DNA of 7,587 nt from an uncultured Kroppenstedtia sp. (GCA_959600065.1 CAUGKZ010000075.1:1-7587); one strand, 5' to 3'. Shown: positions 1 through 7,008, counted from the stretch's first letter. Made by a program: numbers and translations. Notes: a model not told the origin generated them from the letters alone.

Positions 1-55
1 GGTGGGACGGCTACGATCTCTTGCAAAGAACGCAAAGGCTCTTCACCGTCCCACC
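1..55. repeat. Long hairpin with perfect 10-bp arms at the left edge
   Basis: GGTGGGACGG at 1-10 is the exact reverse complement of CCGTCCCACC at 46-55. The 35-base interior can form a weak inner stem (TTGC 21-24 with GCAA 32-35) and holds a direct repeat of GCAAAG at 23-28 and 32-37. On the plus strand no T-run follows, so it is not an ordinary rightward terminator. On the minus strand the sequence after it lies outside the window, so a leftward terminator, attenuator or leader structure is possible. The pairing is seen directly; the function is unknown. Confidence 0.5.
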
Positions 56-245
56 CTCCCGACCTGATTTCCTGCCTAAAATATGGATAATCAACACGCC
101 TGATGGGGCCTATCTCTCCCGATCCGTGTGATCGTGGAAAGAAGGTTTCTCAAATCCAATCGGTCCCACAAATCGAATCACTCCTTTTATACCAAGGGGA
201 GATTCGATAGAAGGCGGAGGGAATCCTGTCGATCTGGGCTTTCAA
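56..245. other. Intergenic region beyond rnc, no supported gene
   Basis: No reading frame here has a plausible start, ribosome site and useful length. On the minus strand one frame is open from 149 to the left edge but lacks ATG, GTG or TTG near its beginning, and its product matches no family I recognise. No start of smc, the gene that follows rnc in Bacillus subtilis, can be seen. The stretch contains the hairpin at 172-208 and two tiny minus-strand frames (19 and 26 codons) downstream of an AAAGGAGTGAT motif, which are too short to call. Confidence 0.45.
172..208 (-). promoter_or_regulatory. Hairpin that would sequester a Shine-Dalgarno-like sequence
   Basis: ATCGAATC at 172-179 pairs exactly with GATTCGAT at 201-208. 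After one A/A mismatch, CTCC 181-184 pairs with GGGG 196-199 (one G-U), leaving an 11-base loop. Read on the minus strand, the 3' arm contains AAAGGAGTGAT (177-187), a good ribosome-site sequence, with TTG at 169-171 (9-base spacer) or GTG at 167-169 (11-base spacer) behind it. The structure would therefore hide that site in RNA. The frames behind it are only 26 aa (TTG, 91-171) and 19 aa (GTG, 110-169), so the biological meaning is uncertain. Confidence 0.35.
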
Positions 246-284
246 ATATGAAAACCACCGGTTCTCGTCCTGGGAAACCGGTGG
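246..284 (-). terminator. Intrinsic terminator at the end of the fap/fab operon
   Basis: CCACCGGTT at 255-263 and AACCGGTGG at 276-284 form a perfect 9-bp stem with a 12-base loop. On the minus strand the stem is followed by TTTTCATATTT (254 downward). It starts 9 bases after the rnc stop codon. The T-run is interrupted, so it may leak, but position and shape fit a rho-independent terminator closing the operon. Confidence 0.75.
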
Positions 285-293
285 CTCGTCTAT

Positions 294-989
294 CTACTGT
301 TTTTGTTGTTGAAACCGCTGAAGTCCCTCGGCAGCTGCCTGCTGTTCCGCTTCTTTTTTGGAACGTCCCGCTCCGGTTCCCAGCTTTTCTCCGGACAACC
401 ACACTTCAGCCACAAACTGACGGTCATGGGCCGGTCCCTGGACATCGACAATCTGATACATCAAAGAACCAAGATGCTCCTGTTGCACCGCTTCCTGTAG
501 CCGGCTCTTGGCATCAGAGCCCTGAGCGAGCCATTGATCGTCAATACGGGGGAGAATCACCCGGTTCATAAAAGCAATCACCCCGTCCAAACCCTTTTCC
601 AAATACAGTGCACCGATAAAAGCTTCAAAAACATCTGCCAGCAGGGCAGGACGATTGCGACCCCCGGTAAGCTCTTCTCCCTTACCCAACCGGATATGCT
701 TACCGAAGTTCAGATCCTGGGCGAAAGAAGCCAAAGACGGCTCACAGACGATCCGAGCCCTCATCCGGGTCAAATCCCCTTCTTTCAGATGGGGAAACCG
801 GTGGTAGAGGTGCTCTGAAACCGTCAGCTCCAGGACAGCGTCACCGAGGAACTCCAACCGTTCGTTATCCAGTTGATGGCGTTCCCCTTTCCGCTCATGG
901 GCAAAAGAGGTGTGGGTGAATGCTTGTAAAAACAAATCTTTATTCTGGAGAGACAGGCCGATGGTCTGTCCAAGTTCGGCCAGATTCAA
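294..989 (-). CDS. rnc: Ribonuclease III
   Basis: RNase III is a Mg-dependent endonuclease that cuts double-stranded RNA in rRNA precursors and in structured or antisense mRNA. The 231-aa product has the catalytic domain first, with the signature NERLEFLGD at residues 42-50. Expected metal-binding residues are E46, D50, D119 and E122 (ADVFEAF). A dsRNA-binding domain follows from about 158 to 228, ending with GRSKKEAEQQAA near 208-219. The start is TTG, 17 bases after the fabF stop, preceded by AGGTGGTGATC, which matches the 16S rRNA tail well. The length is slightly shorter than the Bacillus enzyme but complete. It is the last gene of the operon; a hairpin terminator follows the TAG stop. 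Coupling of rnc to fab genes is known in many bacteria. No smc or ftsY is visible downstream within the window. Confidence 0.97.
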   Translation of the reverse strand: MNLAELGQTIGLSLQNKDLFLQAFTHTSFAHERKGERHQLDNERLEFLGDAVLELTVSEHLYHRFPHLKEGDLTRMRARIVCEPSLASFAQDLNFGKHIRLGKGEELTGGRNRPALLADVFEAFIGALYLEKGLDGVIAFMNRVILPRIDDQWLAQGSDAKSRLQEAVQQEHLGSLMYQIVDVQGPAHDRQFVAEVWLSGEKLGTGAGRSKKEAEQQAAAEGLQRFQQQKQ

Positions 990-1006
990 CTCCGATCACC
1001 ACCTGC

Positions 1007-2254
1007 TTATTCGGCCCCGTCATATTTCTTCAGAGCGAGGGTCGCATTGTGGCCACCAAAGCCAAGTGAGTTGGACAAGGCTACCCGAACCGATGCCTGT
1101 CGGGATTCATTGGGAACATAGTCCAAATCACACTCGGGGTCGGGGTATTCATAGTTAATCGTCGGGGGCAGGATTTGCTCCTTCAAAGTGAGAGCGGAGG
1201 CAATCGCTTCGACACCACCGGCCGCCCCCAACAGATGGCCGGTCATCGACTTAGTGGAACTAACCGCCATTTTATAGGCATGGTCACCAAAAACGGTCTT
1301 GATGGCCATGGTTTCAGTCTTGTCGTTTGCATCGGTGGAAGTCCCATGAGCATTAATATAACCGATCTCTTCCGGTTCCAATCCTGCATCCTTCAGTGCC
1401 CACTTCATCGCCCGGGCGGCGCCTTCTCCGTCCGGTGCCGGGGCTGTCAGATGATAGGCGTCGCCGCTCATCCCATAACCGGCCACTTCCGCGAAGATCT
1501 CCGCACCTCGGGAAAGGGCGTGATCCAGACTCTCCAGGACGACAATCCCGGCTCCTTCCCCCATGACAAAACCGTCGCGTTCCTTATCAAAAGGACGGCT
1601 CGCTTTTTCCGGTTCATCATTTCGGGTAGTCATCGCTTTGTTTGCACAAAAACCGGCAAAGGCCATCGGACTTATAGTCGCTTCTGCACCTCCGGCAATC
1701 ATCACATCGGCATCTCCCCGCTGGATGATCTTGGCCGCGTCCCCAATGGAGTGGGTACCCGTAGCGCAGGCTGAAACTGCAGAACTATTAGGCCCCTTTG
1801 CCCCGACGGAGATAGAGACCTGACCTGCCGCCATGTTGGCGATCATCATAGGGATAAAAAAGGGACTGACCCGGCGTGGACCTTTTTCCATGAGCTTGCT
1901 GTGCTCCACTTCCCAAGTCTTCAGCCCGCCGATCCCCGAACCAATATAGGTTCCCACCCGATCCGGATCCTCTTTGGACATCTCGAGACCGGCGTGTTGC
2001 AACGCATTTAGTGAAGCTCCCACTGCCAGTTGGACGAAGCGATCCATCCGCCGGACTTCCTTGCGGCTCATATATTTCAGAGGATCAAAGTCTTTAACCT
2101 CTCCCGCAATTTGAGTGGGATAATCGCTTGCATCAAACTGAGTTACCGGCCCAATACCCGATTTCCCGTTGATCAGGTTATTCCAAAACGTCGGGATGTC
2201 GTTGCCGATCGGTGAGAGGACCCCCAAACCGGTGATCACTACTCGCTTCGACAA
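1007..2254 (-). CDS. fabF: 3-oxoacyl-ACP synthase II (FabF, KAS II)
   Basis: FabF carries out the elongating condensation of acyl-ACP with malonyl-ACP in cytosolic type II fatty acid synthesis. The 415-aa product has the Cys-His-His active site of KAS I/II enzymes: C163 in SACATG, H303 in NAHGTST and H340 in TGHLLGA, with K335 between the histidines. A glycine-rich GFGGHN lies near the C-terminus (398-403). I chose the TTG at 2252-2254 because AAAGGCGG lies 8 bases upstream and because this start puts the nucleophile at Cys163 and the cerulenin-pocket isoleucine at 108, the numbering used for the E. coli and B. subtilis enzymes. A GTG three codons upstream (to 2263) is in frame, but its ribosome site would be only 2 bases away. 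An 86-base gap with a hairpin separates it from acpP. In B. subtilis fabF is not in this operon, whereas here it is. Confidence 0.96.
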   Translation of the reverse strand: MSKRVVITGLGVLSPIGNDIPTFWNNLINGKSGIGPVTQFDASDYPTQIAGEVKDFDPLKYMSRKEVRRMDRFVQLAVGASLNALQHAGLEMSKEDPDRVGTYIGSGIGGLKTWEVEHSKLMEKGPRRVSPFFIPMMIANMAAGQVSISVGAKGPNSSAVSACATGTHSIGDAAKIIQRGDADVMIAGGAEATISPMAFAGFCANKAMTTRNDEPEKASRPFDKERDGFVMGEGAGIVVLESLDHALSRGAEIFAEVAGYGMSGDAYHLTAPAPDGEGAARAMKWALKDAGLEPEEIGYINAHGTSTDANDKTETMAIKTVFGDHAYKMAVSSTKSMTGHLLGAAGGVEAIASALTLKEQILPPTINYEYPDPECDLDYVPNESRQASVRVALSNSLGFGGHNATLALKKYDGAE

Positions 2255-2262
2255 TCTCGTCA

Positions 2263-2270
2263 CCGCCTTT
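2263..2270 (-). promoter_or_regulatory. Ribosome binding site deciding the fabF TTG start
   Basis: AAAGGCGG on the minus strand lies 8 bases before the TTG at 2254. It runs into the alternative GTG at 2261-2263, which would leave almost no spacing. This favours the TTG start. Confidence 0.65.
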
Positions 2271-2307
2271 GAATTTTACGTGCCATGGGAAGATGATAAA
2301 GGGGAGA

Positions 2308-2331
2308 AAGTCCCGTCAACCAACGGGACTT
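2308..2331 (-). promoter_or_regulatory. Hairpin between acpP and fabF
   Basis: AAGTCCCGT at 2308-2316 pairs perfectly with ACGGGACTT at 2323-2331 across a 6-base loop. It starts about 10 bases after the acpP stop. On the minus strand it is followed by TCTCCCCTTTATC, which is T-rich but not a proper T-run. It may be a weak, leaky terminator or a 3' stabilising or processing structure that keeps ACP mRNA more abundant than fabF. The pairing is seen; the role is inferred. Confidence 0.6.
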
Positions 2332-2340
2332 CCGACTCCT

Positions 2341-2574
2341 TTAGGCACGGGATTCGATATAAGTAACGATATCTTTCACCGTGTTGATCTTTTCTGCTTC
2401 CTCATCGGAAATCTCCATAGAAAACTCATCTTCAAGTTCAAGAATCATGTCCATCACATCGAGGGAGTCAGCTCCCAGGTCATCCTTGATCGATGCTTCC
2501 AAGGTAACTTCGGAAGCATCCACCCCCAGACGATCCACGATGATGCGTTTGACTTGATCTAGCGTATCTGCCAT
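2341..2574 (-). CDS. acpP: Acyl carrier protein
   Basis: ACP is the small acidic carrier that holds growing acyl chains as thioesters on a 4'-phosphopantetheine arm. The 77-aa product has the canonical attachment motif GADSLD with the modified serine at residue 37, and the acidic helix II ([13 protein letters not shown]) just after it, which docks to the fab enzymes. The ATG at 2572-2574 is preceded by GGGGAGGTGA at an 8-base spacing, a very strong ribosome site. A longer in-frame extension to 2628 exists but runs over this site and is not credible. It lies between fabG (66-base gap) and fabF (86-base gap), the two longest gaps in the operon. Both gaps carry possible extra regulatory elements, fitting a need for ACP in excess of the enzymes. 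Confidence 0.97.
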   Translation of the reverse strand: MADTLDQVKRIIVDRLGVDASEVTLEASIKDDLGADSLDVMDMILELEDEFSMEISDEEAEKINTVKDIVTYIESRA

Positions 2575-2591
2575 TACCTTCACCTCCCCTC

Positions 2592-2604
2592 TCGTATTAT
2601 ACGA
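2592..2604 (-). promoter_or_regulatory. Possible acpP promoter -10 element within a 13-bp palindrome
   Basis: The minus strand shows a perfect TATAAT at 2596-2601, nested in the palindrome TCGTAT-T-ATACGA (2592-2604). A transcript from here would start near 2589-2590, just ahead of the acpP ribosome site. At a 17-base spacing the -35 position reads TAGTTT, a poor match, and there is no TGn extension. The element may therefore be weak, activator-dependent or coincidental. E. coli acpP is known to have additional internal promoters. Confidence 0.3.
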
Positions 2605-2640
2605 AATGACCTGCAAAAAAACTAGCAAAGGTTCACAGCC

Positions 2641-3384
2641 TCAAGAAGTGACCATGCCTCCGTTGACATGGAGGGTTTGACCTGTGATGTAACCTGCCAA
2701 ATCAGAAGCGAGGAACTGGACCGCCCCCGCCACATCCTCCGGCTTGCCAAATCGGGCAAGAGGGATTTGACTGATCATTTCCCTACGGATCTCTTCATTC
2801 AGTTGGTCCGTCATATCCGTTTCAATAAAGCCGGGGGCTACTGCATTGACGGTAATCCCACGACTGGCGAGCTCCTTGGCCGCGGATTTGGTGAGACCGA
2901 TCACTCCGGCTTTGGCTGCCACATAGTTGGCCTGCCCCGGATTGCCCGAGACTCCGACAACGGAGCTGATATTGATGATCCGACCAGCCCGTTGCTTCAA
3001 CATCGGTCGAGTGACTGCCTTGATACAGAGGAAGACTCCTTTCAGATTGGTATCCACCACCCGGTCCCAATCCTCCTCTTTCATGCGCAGCATCAGATTA
3101 TCCCGAGTAATACCGGCATTGTTTACCAGGATATCGATCCGACCCCAGGTTTTGAGAGCCTCTTTCACAGCGGAGTTGACCTGTCCGGCATCTGAAACAT
3201 CCGCCTGGATGGTTACGACTTGCCTACCAGTTTCCCGGACCTTTTCCGCAGTTTCCTCCGCCGCATCTCGGTTCCCTGCATAAATGATCGCCACATCTGC
3301 CCCGGCTTTGGCCAGTGAGATACTGATCGACCGACCGATTCCCCGGGAACCCCCGGTCACCATTGCGACCTTGCCGCTTAACAT
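2641..3384 (-). CDS. fabG: 3-oxoacyl-ACP reductase (FabG)
   Basis: FabG is the NADPH-dependent reductase that converts 3-oxoacyl-ACP to 3-hydroxyacyl-ACP. The 247-aa product is a classical short-chain dehydrogenase. The Rossmann motif TGGSRGIG is at 10-17, NNAG at 88-91, and the catalytic set is N113, S141, Y154 and K158 (YVAAK). The PGFIETDMT segment at 184-192 and the C-terminal NGGMVTS are typical of FabG rather than other short-chain dehydrogenases. The ATG start has AAAAGGGGG upstream, which overlaps the fabD stop; the gap from fabD is 13 bases, so translation is probably coupled. Full length, no anomalies seen. Confidence 0.97.
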   Translation of the reverse strand: MLSGKVAMVTGGSRGIGRSISISLAKAGADVAIIYAGNRDAAEETAEKVRETGRQVVTIQADVSDAGQVNSAVKEALKTWGRIDILVNNAGITRDNLMLRMKEEDWDRVVDTNLKGVFLCIKAVTRPMLKQRAGRIINISSVVGVSGNPGQANYVAAKAGVIGLTKSAAKELASRGITVNAVAPGFIETDMTDQLNEEIRREMISQIPLARFGKPEDVAGAVQFLASDLAGYITGQTLHVNGGMVTS

Positions 3385-3397
3385 GATGAACCCCCTT

Positions 3398-4333
3398 TTA
3401 CTTCATTTTATCCAAAGTTTTCCTCATCGATTCTCCATCTTGAATGGAGAAAGCCGTAACCCCTCGCTGGATCTTTCGCACCAATCCGGTCAATACATTC
3501 CCTGGACCGATCTCTACAAAGGTATCCACGCCTTCCTCGATCAAGCGGCGGATGCTGTCCTCCCACAGAACGGGAGCGGCCACTTGTTGGACCAGCGCTT
3601 TGCGGATGTCGGCGACTTCCTGTTGCGGGCGAGCGGAAACGTTGGCCACCATCGGAATCCGGGCTTCCCGGATATCCAACTGGTCCAACACCTCACTCAT
3701 CCGGTCCGCCGCTGGTTGCATCAGACTGGAGTGGAAGGGTCCGCTGACGGACAGAGGGAGCACGCGACGGGCTCCAGCTTCTTTCGCTCTCGCGCCAGCC
3801 GCTTCCACCGCTTCTTTACTGCCTGAGATCACCAGTTGTCCCGGACAGTTGTAATTTGCCGGCTCCACCTCTCCCTGCTCCCCACTCACTTCTCGACAAA
3901 TCCGGTCCACACTCTCCCGGTCCAGACCGATCACCGCTGACATCGTCCCCTTGCCAGCAGGAACCGCCTCTTCCATCAACAGACCCCGCTTTCTCACGGT
4001 ACGGACTGCATCTTGAAAGGATATAGCCTCGGCTGCCACCAGCGCAGAATACTCTCCCAGACTGTGACCGGCCACAAAATCCGCTGTCAAGCCTGCCCTC
4101 TCCACCATGCGATACAAAGCCACACTCGTGGTGAGAATGGCGGGTTGGGCATGGGCTGTCAGCCGAAGGTCTTCTTCCGGCCCCTCAAAACAGAGGCGGG
4201 AAAGGGAGTAACCCAGGGCATCATCAGCCTCTTCAAACACGCCCCGGACCTGTGAATCTACATCATAGTCCACTTTTCCCATCCCGACAGCCTGAGAGCC
4301 TTGTCCCGGAAACAAAAATGCTGTTTTGCCCAA
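3398..4333 (-). CDS. fabD: Malonyl-CoA:ACP transacylase (FabD)
   Basis: FabD moves the malonyl group from CoA to ACP, supplying the extender unit for FabH and FabF. The 311-aa product shows the N-terminal FPGQGSQ (8-14), the nucleophile S91 in GHSLGE (89-94), R116 in the conserved RKRG segment that binds the malonyl carboxylate, and the partner H201 in [19 protein letters not shown] near 274-284 is the usual C-terminal signature. The start codon is TTG at 4331-4333, supported by AAGGAGG (4343-4349) with a 9-base spacer. It directly gives the conserved start [12 protein letters not shown]. The gap from fabH is 26 bases and the stop overlaps the fabG ribosome site. The length is normal for the family. 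Confidence 0.97.
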   Translation of the reverse strand: MGKTAFLFPGQGSQAVGMGKVDYDVDSQVRGVFEEADDALGYSLSRLCFEGPEEDLRLTAHAQPAILTTSVALYRMVERAGLTADFVAGHSLGEYSALVAAEAISFQDAVRTVRKRGLLMEEAVPAGKGTMSAVIGLDRESVDRICREVSGEQGEVEPANYNCPGQLVISGSKEAVEAAGARAKEAGARRVLPLSVSGPFHSSLMQPAADRMSEVLDQLDIREARIPMVANVSARPQQEVADIRKALVQQVAAPVLWEDSIRRLIEEGVDTFVEIGPGNVLTGLVRKIQRGVTAFSIQDGESMRKTLDKMK

Positions 4334-4359
4334 GAATACCGTCCTCCTTCAGGTGTGGA

Positions 4360-5355
4360 TCAGTTCGTCTCCATGGTCCACTTCATCACCGACGCTCCCC
4401 AGGTCATTCCCCCGCCGAAACCGACCAACACCAAGGTGTCGTCCTGTTTGATACGTCCATTTCGGACCGCCTCATCCAAAGCGACGGGAATGGAGGCGGA
4501 AGACATATTGCCATAGCGATCCAGGTTGATCACCACTTTCTCCCGGGATAACCCCAGACGTTGGACGGCGTTGTCGATAATGCGCGTGTTGGCCTGATGG
4601 GGAATCAATAAATCAATATCTTCCTTGGTCATTCCTGCTTTGCGCAGGGCTTCCTCCGCAGAGCTTCCTAGGACTCGAACGGCGAATTTAAAGACCTCCC
4701 GGCCCTTCATAGAAATAAAGTGGAGACGATCTTCCACCGATTTTTCAGTTGCCGGAATCCGGGAACCACCAGCCGGTTGCTTCAACAGATGCCCGCCGGA
4801 ACCGTCTCCCCCCAATTCAAAAGAGAGAAATCCTTTCCCCTCAGCCACCGGCCCCAACACTGCAGCTCCCGCTCCATCCCCGAACAGGATACAAGTGTTT
4901 CGGTCCGCAAAATCAGTGATCTTGGAAAGGCAATCCACCCCAATCACCAAAGCATGCCGGTACATCCCGTTGGCAATAAATTGCGTAGCAACAGAGAGTC
5001 CATACAGAAATCCGGTGCAGGCAGCAGACAAGTCAAAAGTGGCCGCCTTGTCCGCTCCCAACCGATCCTGAACTAGACAAGCCGTAGCAGGGAAAGACAT
5101 ATCCGGGGTCACCGTGGCCACGATGATCAGATCCAGGTCCTTCGCCTCGATCCCTGCAGACTCCAATGCCCGCCGACCCGCTTCTACCGCCAAGTCCGAA
5201 GAAGCCTGGTCGTCAGCAGCAATCCTCCGCTCCCGGATCCCCGTTCGGCTGACGATCCACTCGTCATTGGTATCCACCATTTTCTCCAAGTCAGCATTCG
5301 TCAGCACTTTTTCGGGGAGATAAGCTCCTGTGCCAATGATCCCCACCGATCCCAT
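4360..5355 (-). CDS. fabH: 3-oxoacyl-ACP synthase III (FabH, KAS III)
   Basis: FabH starts fatty acid synthesis by condensing an acyl-CoA primer with malonyl-ACP. In Gram-positives with branched lipids the primers include isobutyryl-, isovaleryl- and 2-methylbutyryl-CoA; whether that applies here cannot be read from the sequence. The 331-aa product has the Cys-His-Asn triad: C113 in DLSAACTGF, H253 in IPHQAN and N283 in YGNMSSAS. The N-terminal DTNDEWIVSRTGIRERR (28-44) and the C-terminal GFGGGMTWG are also family hallmarks. I chose the ATG at 5353-5355 because AGGAG (5365-5369) lies 9 bases upstream. An ATG three codons earlier (5364) abuts that site with no spacer. The gap from plsX is 12 bases. 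In B. subtilis fabH genes lie outside the fapR operon. Confidence 0.96.
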   Translation of the reverse strand: MGSVGIIGTGAYLPEKVLTNADLEKMVDTNDEWIVSRTGIRERRIAADDQASSDLAVEAGRRALESAGIEAKDLDLIIVATVTPDMSFPATACLVQDRLGADKAATFDLSAACTGFLYGLSVATQFIANGMYRHALVIGVDCLSKITDFADRNTCILFGDGAGAAVLGPVAEGKGFLSFELGGDGSGGHLLKQPAGGSRIPATEKSVEDRLHFISMKGREVFKFAVRVLGSSAEEALRKAGMTKEDIDLLIPHQANTRIIDNAVQRLGLSREKVVINLDRYGNMSSASIPVALDEAVRNGRIKQDDTLVLVGFGGGMTWGASVMKWTMETN

Positions 5356-5364
5356 GATACTCAT

Positions 5365-5369
5365 CTCCT
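5365..5369 (-). promoter_or_regulatory. Ribosome binding site deciding the fabH start
   Basis: AGGAG overlaps the plsX TAG stop on the minus strand. It is 9 bases from the ATG at 5355 but directly adjacent to the upstream ATG at 5364. Spacing therefore favours the downstream start, and the overlap with the plsX stop suggests translational coupling. Confidence 0.6.
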
Positions 5370-6360
5370 ATCCAAGTCGTTGTAGTTCCTCGGATATCCC
5401 TTGGACCACATCCCGTTGAACAAAGCGGCGGGCCTGGCGAACCGCATTGTACACCGCAAGGGCATCAGAAGAACCGTGGGCCTTCACCACTGGCCCTCTC
5501 AAACCAAGGAGCGGCGCTCCCCCATGCTCTTTATAATCCATATCCTTGGCAAATCGTTTCAGGCTCGGTTTGAGGATCGCGGCGGCCAGTTTGGTGGCGG
5601 GACTTCGGGTCAGCTCCTCCTTCAGACGTCCAAAAATCGCTTTCGCCACGCCCTCCGAGTTTTTGAGAAGAACGTTGCCAGTGAATCCGTCACACACCAG
5701 CACATCGCAGTCACCTTCCATCACATTCCGCGCTTCCACATTGCCGACGAAATGGATCGGCAATTCCCGGATTCGCGCATAGGATTCAGTGATCAACGAG
5801 GTCCCTTTTCCTTCTTCGGTGCCAATATTGAGGAGGCCCACCCGTGGGTTTTCGAAGCCGAGCACTTTTTCAGCATAGATGCTACCCATCAAGGCATACT
5901 GTTCCAAGTGCTCAGGGCGTGCCTCCGGGTTCGCTCCCACATCTAATACCAGCATTCCCTTCCCATCGAGAGTGGGAAACATCGGAGCCAGAGCTGGACG
6001 CGCAATTCCATCGAGACGGCCGGTTACCATCGTGCCAGCGGCCATCAACGCCCCTGTATTCCCAGCACTGATGAATGCATCCGCTTCACCTTCCCGCACC
6101 ATCCGACAACCGACCACAATCGTGGAACCTTTTTTTCGACGAATCGCCCGTACCGGCTCTTCCTCCGCTAGAATCCACTCTTCCACCGCTCTCAGAGTGA
6201 GATTGGCAGGACGTTTTCCTTTCAGCAAGGACTCAGATTTTTCCGCCGGTCCCAGAAGGATCAGTTCTGTATCCGACCACTCCTCAGCTGCATGTAGAGC
6301 TCCCTCTACCAAGGCAACTGGCGCATGATCTCCACCCATGATGTCCAATGCAATCCGCAT
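5368..6360 (-). CDS. plsX: Phosphate acyltransferase (PlsX)
   Basis: PlsX transfers the acyl chain from acyl-ACP to inorganic phosphate. The acyl-phosphate is used by PlsY at the membrane to make lysophosphatidic acid, linking fatty acid and phospholipid synthesis. The 330-aa product begins with the conserved DIMGGDHAP (6-14) and carries SAGNTGA (98-104), VCDGFTGNVLLK (222-233) and YKEHGGAPLLG (276-286), all typical of the family. The ATG start overlaps the fapR stop by one base (TAATG) and is preceded by AAAGGAGG, so the two genes are translationally coupled. The frame stays open 43 codons further upstream inside fapR, but that extension lacks family similarity. The stop lies 12 bases before the fabH start. 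Full length. Confidence 0.97.
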   Translation of the reverse strand: MRIALDIMGGDHAPVALVEGALHAAEEWSDTELILLGPAEKSESLLKGKRPANLTLRAVEEWILAEEEPVRAIRRKKGSTIVVGCRMVREGEADAFISAGNTGALMAAGTMVTGRLDGIARPALAPMFPTLDGKGMLVLDVGANPEARPEHLEQYALMGSIYAEKVLGFENPRVGLLNIGTEEGKGTSLITESYARIRELPIHFVGNVEARNVMEGDCDVLVCDGFTGNVLLKNSEGVAKAIFGRLKEELTRSPATKLAAAILKPSLKRFAKDMDYKEHGGAPLLGLRGPVVKAHGSSDALAVYNAVRQARRFVQRDVVQGISEELQRLG

Positions 6361-6920
6361 TATTGATCCTCCTTTGAGCGGTAGACATCGAATACACCTT
6401 GAAAAACGTTCTCTTCCCCGACAAGTGTGCGAACATCCACCTGTGTGCGATGAGATGTCGCATCGACCACCTTTGCATATGCCACACATATTTCCCCTAG
6501 CCGAACCGGCCGCACAAAGCGGATCCCGGCAGTGGCGGTCAACACCAGTTCCGCGTCGACCACAGCCACCGCCAAGGAATTAGCCTGAGCAAACAGGTGG
6601 TGGCCCCTGGCGATCTGATGACGAGCAAAGACATGCTCCTCCCGGATTTCCAACTCTGAAATCCCGCTGTGATCCAATTTCAATTCCGTCACATGCCCGA
6701 TCACTTCTTCTAGTCCGAGGGAGCGAACCTGATCAAAGTTTCTCTCTGCCATGTATTTAATTCGTTCTCGTAACTCGGGGATTCCCAACTCCATACGATC
6801 CAGTCGGATGGTTTGGATACTGACCTTGTACCGACGGGCCATTTCTTCGTCAGTCAAAAACGGCTCAGACTCCAGAGCCCCTTTCAACTTTTTCTGTCGC
6901 TCTCCTTTTGACAGGCGCAC
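6360..6920 (-). CDS. fapR: Transcriptional repressor of lipid synthesis FapR
   Basis: FapR represses fatty acid and phospholipid genes and is released from DNA when it binds malonyl-CoA. The 186-aa product has an N-terminal helix-turn-helix (about 20-42, [20 protein letters not shown]), a linker helix with IPELRERIK (47-55), and a C-terminal hot-dog thioesterase-like domain. In that domain [20 protein letters not shown] (96-115) forms the effector pocket, and FDVYRSK closes the protein. I chose the GTG at 6918-6920: it gives an N-terminus the same length as B. subtilis FapR, and AAAAGGTGGTGA lies upstream, although its spacing is somewhat long. An in-frame GTG at 6948-6950 would add ten residues but has no ribosome site and nearly touches the operator. 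It is the first gene of the operon and is predicted to be autorepressed by the box at 6954-6970. Confidence 0.96.
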   Translation of the reverse strand: MRLSKGERQKKLKGALESEPFLTDEEMARRYKVSIQTIRLDRMELGIPELRERIKYMAERNFDQVRSLGLEEVIGHVTELKLDHSGISELEIREEHVFARHQIARGHHLFAQANSLAVAVVDAELVLTATAGIRFVRPVRLGEICVAYAKVVDATSHRTQVDVRTLVGEENVFQGVFDVYRSKEDQ

Positions 6921-6953
6921 AGTGGAGGGGTCACCACCTTTTATCACCACGTG

Positions 6954-6970
6954 CTAGTACCAAGTACTAA
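6954..6970 (-). promoter_or_regulatory. FapR operator (FapR box)
   Basis: On the minus strand the site reads TTAGTACTTGGTACTAG. TAGTAC and GTACTA arms (6955-6960 and 6964-6969) flank a 3-base centre, with an almost symmetrical outer base. This closely resembles the known Firmicutes FapR box built on TTAGTAC half-sites. It begins 3 bases downstream of the -10 element and covers the expected transcription start, so bound FapR would block initiation. It implies negative autoregulation of the whole operon, relieved by malonyl-CoA. Confidence 0.9.
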
Positions 6971-6973
6971 ATC

Positions 6974-7002
6974 AGTATAGCGGAACCCTCTCTCAATGGC
7001 AA
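6974..7002 (-). promoter_or_regulatory. Sigma-A-type promoter of the fapR operon
   Basis: On the minus strand, TTGCCA (6997-7002) and TATACT (6974-6979) are separated by exactly 17 bases, close to the vegetative consensus. The predicted start is near 6967, inside the FapR box, leaving a leader of about 47 bases before the fapR GTG. The -35 element lies only a few bases after the T-run of the rpmF terminator. Confidence 0.85.
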
Positions 7003-7008
7003 CCTCCG

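Noticed and set aside
1..149. Minus-strand frame open to the left edge
   Set aside because: It has no plausible start codon near its beginning, no ribosome site and no recognisable motif; 49 open codons in GC-rich DNA are unremarkable.
1175..1774. Long plus-strand open frames opposite fabF, fabG, fabD, fabH and plsX
   Set aside because: They are antisense shadows of well-supported genes, with no ribosome sites and no family motifs.
2611..2616. TTGCAG as the -35 of an acpP promoter
   Set aside because: The spacing to TATAAT is only 9 bases, far from the 16-18 needed.
2615..2621. T7 run after fabG (minus strand) as a terminator
   Set aside because: Only a 3-bp AGG/CCT stem could form before it, too weak for intrinsic termination.
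2575..2628. 18-codon upstream extension of acpP
   Set aside because: It runs through the strong ribosome site of the ATG at 2574 and ACPs do not carry such an extension.
6361..6489. 43-residue N-terminal extension of plsX in an open frame
   Set aside because: It lies inside fapR in another frame, is cysteine/arginine-rich without family similarity, and a strong AAAGGAGG site plus the conserved start [12 protein letters not shown] point to 6360.
6921..6950. Ten-codon longer FapR from GTG at 6950
   Set aside because: There is no ribosome site before it, it nearly touches the operator, and the shorter form matches the N-terminal length of known FapR.
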